From assembly GCA_001664505.1 (NCBI GenBank), contig CP011806.1:310271-374270 (forward strand): 64,000 nt of DNA. The letters are read 5' to 3'. Source of the stretch: Acidobacteria bacterium Mor1 (lineage in GTDB: Bacteria; Acidobacteriota; Polarisedimenticolia; Polarisedimenticolales; Polarisedimenticolaceae). The notes under the pieces were generated by a model, which worked only from the letters and a program-made list of their open reading frames with translations, did not search any database and was not told the origin of the DNA. This document shows positions 14,651 through 23,411 of this stretch, piece after piece (the stretch's first letter is position 1; each line of letters opens with the position of its first letter). The position numbers and the translations under genes are program-made.

Positions 14651-16831
14651 ATGGTACGGCGCTTCGAAGACATTCTGGAACGCGTCGCCGAGCACGACCC
14701 GAACTCGGATCAGGATCTGCTGCGCCGGGCGTACGTCTTTTCCGCCCGCGAGCACCGCAATCAGAAGCGCCGCTCGGGGGAGCCCTACCTGGTCCACCCC
14801 CTCGAGGTTGCCTACATCCTCGCCGAACTCCGCCTCGACACGGCCAGCGTCGTCGCCGGGCTGCTCCACGATGTGGTGGAGGACACCCTGACCACCATCG
14901 ATAACGTGGCCGATTACTTCGGCCGGGATGTCGCCGCCATCGTCGAAGGGGTGACCAAGATCTCGAAGCTCAACTTCCAGAGCACCGAGCAGGCCCAGGC
15001 CGAGAACCTGCGCAAGATGATCCTGGCCATGACTCACGACGTGCGTGTGATCCTGGTCAAGTTGGCCGATCGGATCCACAACATGCGGACCCTGGAGCAC
15101 CTCAAGCCCGAGAAGCGGGAGCGGATCGCCCGGGAGACCCTGGATATCTTCGCCCCGATCGCCAACCGGCTGGGCATCGGCAAGGTCAAGACCGAGCTGG
15201 AGGACCTGTCCTTCCGCTACATCGACCCGCTGGCCTACCGTTCGCTCGAATCGGCGCTGGCCGCCCGCCGCAAGGTCAGCGAGGAGTTCATCGAGGAGAC
15301 GCGAAAGCGGCTGGAGCAGACCATCGCCGAGCAGGGGATCGAGGCCGAGATCTCCGGCCGGGTCAAGCACCTCTACTCGATCTACCGCAAGATGCGGGCG
15401 CAGAAGATCGGAGTCGACGAGGTCTACGACTACGTCGCCTTTCGGGTGCTGACCGGTTCGGTCAAGGACTGTTACGGCGTGTTGGGTATCGTGCACTCGA
15501 GCTGGCGTCCGGTTCCGGGGAGGATCAAGGACTACATCGCGATGCCCAAGCCCAACCTCTACCAGTCGCTTCACACCTCGGTGATGAGCGACCGGGGGCA
15601 GCCCTTCGAGGTTCAGATCCGGACCCACGAGATGCACGCCATCGCCGAGGAGGGGATCGCCGCCCACTGGCAGTACAAGGAGGGCGCCGGAGACAGTGAC
15701 CGGGAGCAGGACCGGGTCGCCTGGCTGCGCCAGATCCTGGACTGGCAGCAGGACCTGCAGGATCCCCGGGAGTTCCTCGAGCTGGTCAAGGTCGATCTCT
15801 ATCCCGAGGAGGTCTACGCCTTCACGCCGAAAGGGGAGGTGCTCTGCTTCCCCCGGGGCGCGACCCCGATCGATTTCGCCTACCGGATCCACACCGAGGT
15901 GGGGAATCACTGCACCGGAGCCAAGGTCAACGGCCGGATCGTGCCGCTCAAGTACGAGCTGGAAAACGGGGACATCGTCGAGATCATGACCCAACCGGCC
16001 CGGACGCCGAGCCGCGATTGGTTGGCGCTGGCCCGGACCTCCAAGGCCCGCAGCAAGATCCGGGCGTGGATCAACCAGAGCGAGCGGGAGAGCGCCCTGG
16101 CCCTGGGCCGGGAGATGATCGACAAGGAGTTCCGCAAGTACAAGCTGTCCCCCCGCAAGCTGCTGGAAGGGGAGAACCTGGCCCAGGCCATGGAAAAGCT
16201 CGGTTTCAAGAATCTCGAGGACTTCCAGAGCTCGGTGGGCTACGGCAAGAGCTCGGCCCATCAGCTGGTTTCGGCTCTGGTGCCCGACACCCAGAAGCTC
16301 GAGGAGCGTCCCGACGGCCGGGTCAAGCGCGCGGTCAAGCGCGCCCTCGGCATGCGCGAGAAGGGGGTCAAGGTCCAGGGGCTGGATGATGCGCTGATCA
16401 CCCTGGCCCGCTGCTGCAATCCGGTTCGTGGCGAGGACATCGTCGGCTACATCACCCGGGGCAAGGGGGTCTCGGTCCACGCGGTGCATTGCCCGAACGT
16501 CGCCCAACTGATGTTCGATACCGACCGCCGCATCGGCGTCGAATGGGGCAGCGACAGCGACGGCTCGACCACCTTCGACGTGAGCGTCGCCGTGGACGTC
16601 GAGGACCAGCCGGGACTTCTGGCCAAGATCGTCTCGGCGATCTCCGACGAGTCGACCAACATCAAGAACCTCGAGGCCAACGCCGAGACCACCGGGAGCG
16701 AGACCCGGGTGCTGTTCGTGTTTTCGGTCAACGACCGCAAACACATGGAGCGGGTGTTCAATCGAATCCGTCAGATCAACGGGGTGCGCGACGTGGTGCG
16801 CGTGCCCGCCGTAGGAGCCCACAATGCGTGA
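14651..16831 (+). CDS. rel: Bifunctional (p)ppGpp synthetase/hydrolase (RelA/SpoT family, Rel)
   Basis: 726 aa, full length. The HD hydrolase domain has H49 and LLHDVVEDT (H73, D74, E77, D78) plus KLADRIHNMRT. The synthetase domain (~residues 235-350) has GRIKDYIAMPKPNLYQSLHT; the RxKD form (RIKD, 291-294) is the class found in bifunctional enzymes rather than EXDD RelA. A TGS domain (~385-445, VYAFTPKGEVLCFP) and a C-terminal ACT domain (~650-725) follow. It makes and degrades the stringent-response alarmone at the ribosome. ATG 14651 lies downstream of GGGGA. It overlaps ridA by 8 bases. Confidence 0.95.
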   Translation: MVRRFEDILERVAEHDPNSDQDLLRRAYVFSAREHRNQKRRSGEPYLVHPLEVAYILAELRLDTASVVAGLLHDVVEDTLTTIDNVADYFGRDVAAIVEGVTKISKLNFQSTEQAQAENLRKMILAMTHDVRVILVKLADRIHNMRTLEHLKPEKRERIARETLDIFAPIANRLGIGKVKTELEDLSFRYIDPLAYRSLESALAARRKVSEEFIEETRKRLEQTIAEQGIEAEISGRVKHLYSIYRKMRAQKIGVDEVYDYVAFRVLTGSVKDCYGVLGIVHSSWRPVPGRIKDYIAMPKPNLYQSLHTSVMSDRGQPFEVQIRTHEMHAIAEEGIAAHWQYKEGAGDSDREQDRVAWLRQILDWQQDLQDPREFLELVKVDLYPEEVYAFTPKGEVLCFPRGATPIDFAYRIHTEVGNHCTGAKVNGRIVPLKYELENGDIVEIMTQPARTPSRDWLALARTSKARSKIRAWINQSERESALALGREMIDKEFRKYKLSPRKLLEGENLAQAMEKLGFKNLEDFQSSVGYGKSSAHQLVSALVPDTQKLEERPDGRVKRAVKRALGMREKGVKVQGLDDALITLARCCNPVRGEDIVGYITRGKGVSVHAVHCPNVAQLMFDTDRRIGVEWGSDSDGSTTFDVSVAVDVEDQPGLLAKIVSAISDESTNIKNLEANAETTGSETRVLFVFSVNDRKHMERVFNRIRQINGVRDVVRVPAVGAHNA

Positions 16832-17210
16832 ACCGGTCAGCACCGACAAAGCCCCGGGGGCGGTCGGCCCCTACTCCCAGGCCGTCAAGGCCGGCGACAC
16901 GGTCTGGGTTTCCGGCCAGGTCGCCCTGGACCCCCAAACCGGGGAGCTGGTCTCCGACGACGTGGCCGAGCAGGCCCGTCAGGTGCTCGCGAACCTGGGG
17001 GCGATCCTCACCGCCGCCGGTAGCGGGATGAATCAGGTGATCCGCACCACCGTATACCTGACCGACATGAACGACTTCGCCACGGTCAACGCGGTTTACG
17101 CCGAGGCGTTCCGTGAACCCTTCCCCGCCCGGGCCTGTGTCGAGGTCTCCCGGCTGCCCAAGGACGTCCGGGTCGAAATCGACGCGATCGCGTTGCTGGA
17201 CCGCGACTAA
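16824..17210 (+). CDS. ridA: RidA family reactive intermediate/imine deaminase
   Basis: 128 aa, the standard length. N-terminal KAPGAVGPYSQAVKAGDTVWVSGQ and C-terminal PARACVEVSRLPKDVRVEIDAIA are hallmark RidA segments, with the arginine that binds the substrate carboxylate (R in PARAC). These cytosolic trimers hydrolyse 2-aminoacrylate and related imines released by PLP enzymes. The gene overlaps the end of rel by 8 bases, so the pair is co-transcribed. A weak hairpin lies ~60 bases downstream. Confidence 0.93.
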   Translation: MREPVSTDKAPGAVGPYSQAVKAGDTVWVSGQVALDPQTGELVSDDVAEQARQVLANLGAILTAAGSGMNQVIRTTVYLTDMNDFATVNAVYAEAFREPFPARACVEVSRLPKDVRVEIDAIALLDRD

Positions 17211-17566
17211 CGTCGGGTAGCGGGTCCTCACCGGGCCCGCCGATTACCGCCAGGCATCCTGAGCGTAGGCGCGAAATGCGCCTGATTCTGCCCGTTTTTG
17301 CCTTTGCAGCCCTCAGGTTGCCCCAATTCCGCCGCTACCTATATTTGAGCCCCGCGAAGAACCCGAAGGTCCAGACAACCCCGACGCGTTGCCCGGTTTC
17401 TACCGGATTCAGGCGGGTCGCGGGCCCGGATCGAGGGATGGAACAAGGTCCGGTTACGAGGGTGTCGATGAGTGACGGTTGTCGTCCCTTGACGCTCCGA
17501 CAAACCGGAACCTACGTTCGACGCTGGACGGGCACGGAGCCCTCCACGCAACGCGAGGGATAGTAC
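17211..17566. other. Intergenic region between ridA and pilM
   Basis: 356 bases with no supported gene. It contains a hairpin AGGCGC-gaaat-GCGCCT (17267-17283) followed 11 bases later by TTTTT, a weak terminator candidate for rel-ridA. It also holds a TTGACG (17489-17494) that could be the -35 of a pilM promoter, although the -10 at 17-18 bp (TACGTT, 17513-17518) is poor. A short plus-strand frame through it (17276-17563) lacks any recognisable feature. Confidence 0.5.
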
Positions 17567-18631
17567 ATGTTCGGACGGAGTAAGAACCTCGTCGGCCTCG
17601 ATATCGGCGACAGCTCCATCAAGCTCGTCGAACTCAAAGAGTTGGGCAAGGGCCGTGGCTTTCAGGTCCAGAAGCTCGGTTGGGAGCCGCTCTCTTCAGA
17701 GGCCATCGTCGACGGCGCGATCATGGACTCGCAGCTCGTCGTCGAAACCATCAGCCGGCTGTTCCAGCGCCTGAAGGTCAAGAACCGCCAGGTCTGCACG
17801 GCCCTCTCGGGCCACCACGTCATCGTCAAGCGCATCAGCTTGCCGACGATGTCCGAGGCGGAGCTGCAGGAATCCATTCACTGGGAGGCCGAGCAGTACA
17901 TCCCGTTCGACATCGACGATGTGAAGCTCGACTACCAGATCCTCGAGGGCTCGAGCCTCTCGGGTGAAGGCAACATGGATGTCCTTCTGGCCGCGGCCAA
18001 GAAGGAGAAGATCGACGAGTACGTCGGCGTGCTGGGCCAGGCAGGCCTGCAGGCCGAAACCGTCGACATTGCCGCCTTCGCCCTGCAGAACGTGTTCGAG
18101 GCCAACTACGAGTTCGAGCCGCACCAGGTGATCGCGCTGGTCGACATCGGCGCCGCGGTCAGCTCGATCGCAGTGCTCCACGGCGGCACCTCGGTCTACT
18201 GGCGCGACATGAACATCGGTGGCAACCAGTACACCGACGCGATCCAGAAAGAGCTGGGGCTCTCCGCCGAGCAGGCCGAGACCCTCAAGCGCGGCGAGGA
18301 GATCGAAGGCGTCCTGTTCGAGCAGGTCATGCCGATCATGTCGGCGGTCAGCGACGACATCGGCGGCGAGATCCAGAAGACCCTCGACTTCTTCAAGCAG
18401 ATCTCGGCGGCCGATGAACCGCTCGACTGCATCTACCTCACCGGCGGCAGCGCCCAGACCGTCAACCTGATGGAGTCGCTCGGGCAGCGCCTCAACACCC
18501 AGGTCGAGGTGCTCAACCCGTTCCGCAAGATCGGCGGCTCCGGCCGGGATGCCGGTGAAGAGCTCGTCGGCGAGATGGCGCCGACCGCCTCGGTCGCCGT
18601 CGGCCTCGCGCTGCGCAAGCAGGGGGACTGA
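17567..18631 (+). CDS. pilM: Type IV pilus assembly protein PilM (actin-like ATPase)
   Basis: 354 aa. It opens with LVGLDIGDSSIKLVELKE, the phosphate-1 loop of the actin/FtsA fold, has IALVDIGAAVSSIAVLHGG (phosphate-2) in the middle and IYLTGGSAQTVNL (adenosine loop) near the end, all typical of PilM. It binds the cytosolic N-terminus of PilN and links the inner-membrane platform to the motors. It is first of five collinear genes pilM-N-O-P-Q, each 0-50 bases apart or overlapping. ATG 17567 follows GCGAGGGA. Confidence 0.96.
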   Translation: MFGRSKNLVGLDIGDSSIKLVELKELGKGRGFQVQKLGWEPLSSEAIVDGAIMDSQLVVETISRLFQRLKVKNRQVCTALSGHHVIVKRISLPTMSEAELQESIHWEAEQYIPFDIDDVKLDYQILEGSSLSGEGNMDVLLAAAKKEKIDEYVGVLGQAGLQAETVDIAAFALQNVFEANYEFEPHQVIALVDIGAAVSSIAVLHGGTSVYWRDMNIGGNQYTDAIQKELGLSAEQAETLKRGEEIEGVLFEQVMPIMSAVSDDIGGEIQKTLDFFKQISAADEPLDCIYLTGGSAQTVNLMESLGQRLNTQVEVLNPFRKIGGSGRDAGEELVGEMAPTASVAVGLALRKQGD

Positions 18632-18636
18632 ACACG

Positions 18637-19230
18637 ATGATCAAGATCAACCTGATCGCCGACCAGAAGCCGGCCAAGTCGAAGAAGTCCTCCGGTGCGG
18701 GCATCAAGATGCCCGGGCTCGGCGGCAATCAGAATCTGCTGCTCGGCGGGATCCTCGCCGTGACCCTCGCCGTGACCGGTGGGTGGTGGTACATGGTCAA
18801 CTCCGAGATGGCGCGCTGGGAAAAGAAGCACGCCGACGCCGACACCGAGCTCGCGCGTCTCAAGCCGATCCGCGACAAGGCGGACCGCTACGAGGACCGC
18901 AAGGAGCTGCTCGAGCGCAAGATCTCGCTGATCACCGACCTCAAGAAGCAGCAGGACGTCCCGGTTCACATCCTGGACCAGGTCTCGCGCAACCTGCCCG
19001 AGTTCCTCTGGCTCAGCTCGATGAACGCCGAGGCCAACAAGATCAGCATTCAGGGCAAGGCCACCACGTACAACGCGGTCTCGAACTTCTTCAAGAACCT
19101 GTCCGGATCGGGCTACTTCGCCGATGTGACCCTGGGTCGCACCTTCGAAGTTCCCGAGGGCGTTTCGTTCAGCCTGACCTGCCGCTTCGCACCCCGCAAC
19201 TCGGGGGACGAGTCGGCGGACCAGGGTTGA
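18637..19230 (+). CDS. pilN: Type IV pilus assembly protein PilN
   Basis: 197 aa, bitopic inner-membrane protein. It has the conserved cytosolic start MIKINLIADQK (PilM-binding 'INLLP' type peptide), a Lys/Gly-rich stretch, one TM helix (~residues 38-56, LLLGGILAVTLAVTGGWWYM), a coiled coil (~60-105) and a C-terminal alpha/beta periplasmic domain. It pairs with PilO and aligns the pilus machine. It starts 5 bases after the pilM stop. Confidence 0.94.
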   Translation: MIKINLIADQKPAKSKKSSGAGIKMPGLGGNQNLLLGGILAVTLAVTGGWWYMVNSEMARWEKKHADADTELARLKPIRDKADRYEDRKELLERKISLITDLKKQQDVPVHILDQVSRNLPEFLWLSSMNAEANKISIQGKATTYNAVSNFFKNLSGSGYFADVTLGRTFEVPEGVSFSLTCRFAPRNSGDESADQG

Positions 19231-19278
19231 GGCCGGAGTCACAGGTGTTTTGCCCCACAAGATCTGGAGTTGATCGCC

Positions 19279-19851
19279 ATGTCGTTTGACAAGCTCCCGT
19301 TCGCCGGACAGCTGGGAATCATGCTGGCCCTGGCCGCCGTCATCGTCGGCCTGGCCTACTGGGTGTTCCCCAACCTGTCCGAGCAACGCAAGGAAATCAC
19401 CAAGCTCGAAGACAGCTACGCCGAGAAGGACCGGGAGATCCGCAAGGGTCAGGCCATCGAAGCGCGGTTGCAGGAGTTCGAGCGCGAGGTCGCCAACCTG
19501 GAGCGCAAGCTCTCGGATGTCGCCCAGATCCTGCCGCGGAACACCGAAACCGGTGACCTGCTGAAATGGATCAAGAACCTGGGCGACCAGTCGAACCTCG
19601 ACCTCAAGTCGTTCAGCCCGGGCACCCTCAAACCGGTCGAGTTCTACACCGAGTTCCCGATCGAGATGCAGGTGATCGGCAAGTACCACGATCTGGGCAT
19701 CTTCCTCGATCGGGTCTCGAAGTACTCGCGAATCATCAACGTCGACAAGCTGAAGATGAACGACAACAAGGGTAACAACAAGTCGATTCGCGCCAGCTTC
19801 ACCGCGACGACCTTCGTCTACGACGAATCCACCGAGGGAGGTGTCGAATGA
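19279..19851 (+). CDS. pilO: Type IV pilus assembly protein PilO
   Basis: 190 aa, with one N-terminal TM helix (~residues 10-30), a coiled coil with many Glu/Arg (~35-85) and a ferredoxin-like periplasmic domain containing LPRNTETGDLLKWIKNLG, the usual PilO 'LP...e....L...i' element. It forms a heterodimer with PilN. ATG 19279 is preferred because TGGAG lies 9 bases upstream; the TTG at 19270 touches that site. pilP overlaps its stop by 4 bases. Confidence 0.93.
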   Translation: MSFDKLPFAGQLGIMLALAAVIVGLAYWVFPNLSEQRKEITKLEDSYAEKDREIRKGQAIEARLQEFEREVANLERKLSDVAQILPRNTETGDLLKWIKNLGDQSNLDLKSFSPGTLKPVEFYTEFPIEMQVIGKYHDLGIFLDRVSKYSRIINVDKLKMNDNKGNNKSIRASFTATTFVYDESTEGGVE

Positions 19852-20432
19852 ACCGCCGAGACTGGAGCTGGTTCGCCGTCGCTGCCGCGTTGATCGTGGT
19901 GGTGTTCGCGGCGGCTCCTGCCTTCCCTCAGGCCCCTGGTGTCGACGAAGGCACGCTGTCGGCCGAGGAACAACTGGCCGAAGCCGAGCTGGCCCAGCAG
20001 GGCGAGTCGGAAACAGATACACGCAACGTCGAGGAGATCCTCCAGCAGCAGGAAGCCCTGCTGCGCGGAGAGCGCTTCTCCTATGACCCGGGCGGCCGCC
20101 GCGACCCCTTCATCTCGCTGTTCGAGCGGACGAAGGGCGAAGGCCCCCGCACCGCTTGCAAGGGAATCGGCTGCATGACCGTCGACGAGATCGACCTGGT
20201 CGGCATCGTCGAGGACAGCAAGAGCGGCGACGTGGCGTTCTTCAACGGCTCCGACAACCGGGGCTACTTCCTACGTGTCGGAGACGGTGTCTACGACGCG
20301 AGCATGATTTCGATCGATGCACGGAAGGGAATCGTGACCTTCCGCCAGCAGGTGGACGATCCGCGGCTGATCAAACCGTACCGGGACGTCGTGAAACGGC
20401 TGGTTCCGCAGGAGGAGAGCGGCAATGAGTAA
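19848..20432 (+). CDS. pilP: Type IV pilus inner-membrane/periplasmic protein PilP
   Basis: 194 aa. A hydrophobic N-terminal segment (~residues 8-28) is probably an uncleaved or cleaved export signal; no lipobox Cys is seen, unlike many PilP lipoproteins. A low-complexity acidic linker (~30-75) leads to the PilP beta-sandwich with FSYDPGGRRDPFISLF and VDEIDLVGIV. It connects PilNO to the PilQ secretin. A Cys pair (TACKGIGCMT) lies in the domain. It overlaps pilO by 4 bases and pilQ by 8. Confidence 0.92.
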   Translation: MNRRDWSWFAVAAALIVVVFAAAPAFPQAPGVDEGTLSAEEQLAEAELAQQGESETDTRNVEEILQQQEALLRGERFSYDPGGRRDPFISLFERTKGEGPRTACKGIGCMTVDEIDLVGIVEDSKSGDVAFFNGSDNRGYFLRVGDGVYDASMISIDARKGIVTFRQQVDDPRLIKPYRDVVKRLVPQEESGNE

Positions 20433-22746
20433 GCAGGGAGTGTGGAGGCGGGCGGCCCTGACCGTAACGTCCCTGGCGTTGACGGCAGCGGTGTTTTCCG
20501 CGATTCCCGTCCCGGGCGGCACCGCGGCGGCAGGCCTGACCGACGTCCGTGTGGAATACGGCGTCGACGGGGCACCGGTGGTCTACCTGTCCGGTGACGG
20601 CGGCACCTTCGAGCATGAGAGCTTCATGCTCGACGGGCCATACCGTTTGGTGGTCGACCTCCCAGGGGTCAACCATCGCAGCGGGACGAACCGTCACGGC
20701 GTGGACCGTGGCGGCGTGGCCCAGGTTCGGACGGCCCAGTTCCGGGATGTTCCGACCCCGGTGACCCGCGTGGTGTTCGATCTCGATGAGCCGCTGGCCT
20801 ACGAGATTCGCCAGATCGGTGACGACCTGGGCGTCTTCTTCGGCGATCCGGCCAACCACCGTGTCGCCGGCGAGAGCGACCTGCCCGCGTGGGCCCGTGA
20901 CGGTCACAAGACCGCGCCGGCCACGTCGACCTGGACCGAGACGGCCCAGGACGAGGAGCAGGTCGAGATGCCGGCCCAGGCGGTGACCGTTGCCGATGAC
21001 GAGCCGGTCGACCCGTTCCCGACCGCCGTGGTCGAGAACAGCACCGAAGAGATCCAGGAAACCATGACCGAGACGGCGCAGGTCGTCGAGCGGACCACCA
21101 CCGAGACGGCCCAGGCCATCGAGGAGACGGTGGCCGAGGTCGTGGAGACCACCCCGTCGATGGAAACGACGACCCCGGTGGTCGAGGAGCCGGTCATCGT
21201 CGAGAACACGATGATGGAGCCGGTCGAGGTCGAGGAGCCGGTGGTTGCCGTCGCCTCTTCCGCCCCCTCGGCGATCGCGCTGCCGTCGAACACCCCGACT
21301 CCGCGAGCGACTACGACGCCGGTCACCGCCGCTACGGAAACCACGGGTGCGACCATGGCCTCGACGACCACGGCTACGCCGAAGCCGTCGACCATGCCGA
21401 GCACGCCGCCGAGCCAGCGCCCGTCGCGCTCGGTCTCCGGCGACACCATCGACCGCCTGCTGAGTACGCCGCCGGCCTACGCCACGCCGACTCCGCAGTC
21501 CAACACCGACTACACGACCCGCAAGATCACCGGCGAGACGGTGACCTACCGGGGCAAGCGGATCTCGCTGAACCTGACCGACGCCGACATCAAGCAGGTG
21601 TTCCGTCTGTTCCACGAGATTTCCGGCGTCAACTTCGTACTGGATCCCAGCGTCAACGGCCGCGTGACCATCGTCGTCGACGATGTGCCGTGGGACCAGG
21701 CGCTCGACCTGATTCTCAAGAACAACGGACTGGACAAGGTCCTCGAGAACAACGTCATCCGCATCGCGACGACCCAGAAGCTGGCCAGCGAAGCGGCCCA
21801 GCGCAAGCAGCTCAAGGAAGCCAAGGAGCTGGAGGTCGAGCCGATCACCATCACCCGCACCCTGTCCTACGCCAAGGCGCGGGACGTCGAGCGGGTCATC
21901 CGTGAGGGTGGCGTGCTCAGCCAGCGTGGCCGGGTCATCGTCGACGAGCGGACCAACACCCTGATCGTCAGCGACATCCCGAAGAAGGTCGAGCCCCTCG
22001 ACGTGCTGATCTCGACCCTCGACTCCGAGACCCCGCAGGTCATGATCGAGGCGCGGGTCGTCGAGACCTCCCGCGACTTCGTCCAGGATCTGGGCGTGGT
22101 CTGGGGCGTGGGCGCCGTCGCCGACGCCTCCCGGGGTACCCAGACCAGCCTGGGTAACGTCTCGGGCCGCTACGCGCTGAACCTGCCGGGAGCCGGTGGT
22201 GCCAGCAACCTGGCCTTCAAGTTCAGCAACATCATCGATTCCTTCACTCTCGACATCGCGCTCAACACCCTCGAGACCGAGGGTCGCGGCCGCGTGCTGT
22301 CCTCGCCGAAGATCGCCACCCAGAACAACGAGCGGGCGGAGATCGAGCAGGGCGTGCGGATCCCGGTGGTCAACACCACGGCAACCGAGATCAACGTCGA
22401 GTTCGTTGCCGCGTCGCTGCGGCTCGAGGTGACTCCGCAGATCACCGCGGAGCGCACCGTGATCCTCGACATCATCGTCGAGAACAACACCCCCGACTTC
22501 GTCAACCGGGTCGGCGACGTTCCGCCGATCAACACCCAGCGGGCCCAGACCAAGGTGCTGATCGAAGACGGCGGAACCACGGTCATCGGCGGCATCTTCA
22601 CCGTCAACGAAGGTGAATCCGAGTCCGGTGTGCCCTGGTTCCGCAAGATCCCGGTCTTCGGTTGGCTGTTCAAAACGACCAACGTGACCCGTCAGAACCG
22701 CGAACTGCTGATCTTCATCACCCCGAAGATCATGAAGCTCGGCTAG
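20425..22746 (+). CDS. pilQ: Type IV pilus secretin PilQ
   Basis: 773 aa outer-membrane secretin. There is a signal peptide (~residues 1-36), one AMIN peptidoglycan-binding domain (~38-140), and a long Thr/Pro/Val/Glu-rich linker (~160-365) with TETAQ-type repeats. The STN/N0 domain (~372-450) has RISLNLTDADIKQVFRLFHE, and the N1 domain (~471-535) has SYAKARDVERVI. The secretin channel (~537-773) includes VPPINTQRAQTKVLIEDGGT and VPWFRKIPVFGWLF. It is the gate through which the pilus exits. The linker is unusually long and could span the periplasm or carry glycans. Confidence 0.96.
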   Translation: MSKQGVWRRAALTVTSLALTAAVFSAIPVPGGTAAAGLTDVRVEYGVDGAPVVYLSGDGGTFEHESFMLDGPYRLVVDLPGVNHRSGTNRHGVDRGGVAQVRTAQFRDVPTPVTRVVFDLDEPLAYEIRQIGDDLGVFFGDPANHRVAGESDLPAWARDGHKTAPATSTWTETAQDEEQVEMPAQAVTVADDEPVDPFPTAVVENSTEEIQETMTETAQVVERTTTETAQAIEETVAEVVETTPSMETTTPVVEEPVIVENTMMEPVEVEEPVVAVASSAPSAIALPSNTPTPRATTTPVTAATETTGATMASTTTATPKPSTMPSTPPSQRPSRSVSGDTIDRLLSTPPAYATPTPQSNTDYTTRKITGETVTYRGKRISLNLTDADIKQVFRLFHEISGVNFVLDPSVNGRVTIVVDDVPWDQALDLILKNNGLDKVLENNVIRIATTQKLASEAAQRKQLKEAKELEVEPITITRTLSYAKARDVERVIREGGVLSQRGRVIVDERTNTLIVSDIPKKVEPLDVLISTLDSETPQVMIEARVVETSRDFVQDLGVVWGVGAVADASRGTQTSLGNVSGRYALNLPGAGGASNLAFKFSNIIDSFTLDIALNTLETEGRGRVLSSPKIATQNNERAEIEQGVRIPVVNTTATEINVEFVAASLRLEVTPQITAERTVILDIIVENNTPDFVNRVGDVPPINTQRAQTKVLIEDGGTTVIGGIFTVNEGESESGVPWFRKIPVFGWLFKTTNVTRQNRELLIFITPKIMKLG

Positions 22747-22763
22747 TGGAGGCCTTGAAGACC

Positions 22764-23282
22764 ATGACTGCCAGGAAAACCCTGCTTCTGTTGTGCGTGG
22801 CGGCGCTCTGCGTCGCGGTCGCCGGCTGCACGGACAGCAACGTCGACGACGCTGATTCTGCCCCGGTGGTATTCGAGGTCTCGGTACTGGGCAAGCCTCC
22901 GGTCGAGGCCACCCTGGACCAGGCGACGGGTGCGTGCACCTTCGAAGTCACCGACTGGACCGCCACGGCGCTGAACGTGCCGAAGAACGGTCTGGCCATC
23001 AGCTCGCCGTTCAACGACATCGAGCTGTTGGACATGACGATCTCCTACACCTGTCTGAGCGGCCAGGTCTGTCCGCCGGACCGGACGTTCGGGATCACCG
23101 GCACCGTGCCCGCCAACGGCTCGTTGGGCTTCGTCTTCCCGCCGATCCTGCTGGATGACGTCGACCTGTCCCAGGCCGGTACGACCCTGCTGATGGACAT
23201 GACCTTCCGCTCGACCACGGTCAGCGGCGAAAGCATCACGTACTTCAGCTCGGATACGCTGCCGATCGCAGCCTGCATCTAG
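22764..23282 (+). CDS. Predicted lipoprotein downstream of pilQ
   Basis: 172 aa. A signal peptide ends in the lipobox AVAGC (Cys22), so the mature protein is lipid-anchored. The rest is beta-rich and Thr/Ser/Asp-rich, with three further Cys (ACTF, YTCLSGQVC) that may form a disulfide. Not recognised as a known family. It starts 17 bases after the pilQ stop and lies before the terminator, so it is the last gene of the pilMNOPQ operon. A role as secretin pilotin or PilQ stabiliser is a position-based guess; known pilotins (Tgl, PilF) are TPR proteins, which this is not. ATG 22764 is 12 bases from GGAGG. Confidence 0.72.
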   Translation: MTARKTLLLLCVAALCVAVAGCTDSNVDDADSAPVVFEVSVLGKPPVEATLDQATGACTFEVTDWTATALNVPKNGLAISSPFNDIELLDMTISYTCLSGQVCPPDRTFGITGTVPANGSLGFVFPPILLDDVDLSQAGTTLLMDMTFRSTTVSGESITYFSSDTLPIAACI

Positions 23283-23329
23283 CCGCCGGCCCCGACCGGC
23301 GTCGCGGGCCGGGAAACCGGTCCGCCGTT

Positions 23330-23366
23330 AAACCCCACCGGCTGTTTTCACGGCGGTGGGGTTTTG
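23330..23366 (+). terminator. Rho-independent terminator of the pilMNOPQ operon
   Basis: AAACCCCACCG (23330-23340) pairs perfectly with CGGTGGGGTTT (23354-23364) around a 13-base loop and runs into TTTTG. It has A residues on the other side, so it could act in both directions. Confidence 0.85.
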
Positions 23367-23411
23367 CTTATCATGGGCCTTCGACTCAGGTTGCGGGAGA
23401 GAGGGCAGGTG

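Noticed and set aside
13187-16849. 1220-codon open frame on the minus strand opposite secF-rel
   Set aside because: It is an antisense shadow of two certain genes. Its composition (Asp/Val/Leu/Arg/Gly-rich, low complexity) is what high-GC third-position bias gives, and it has no ribosome site or domain.
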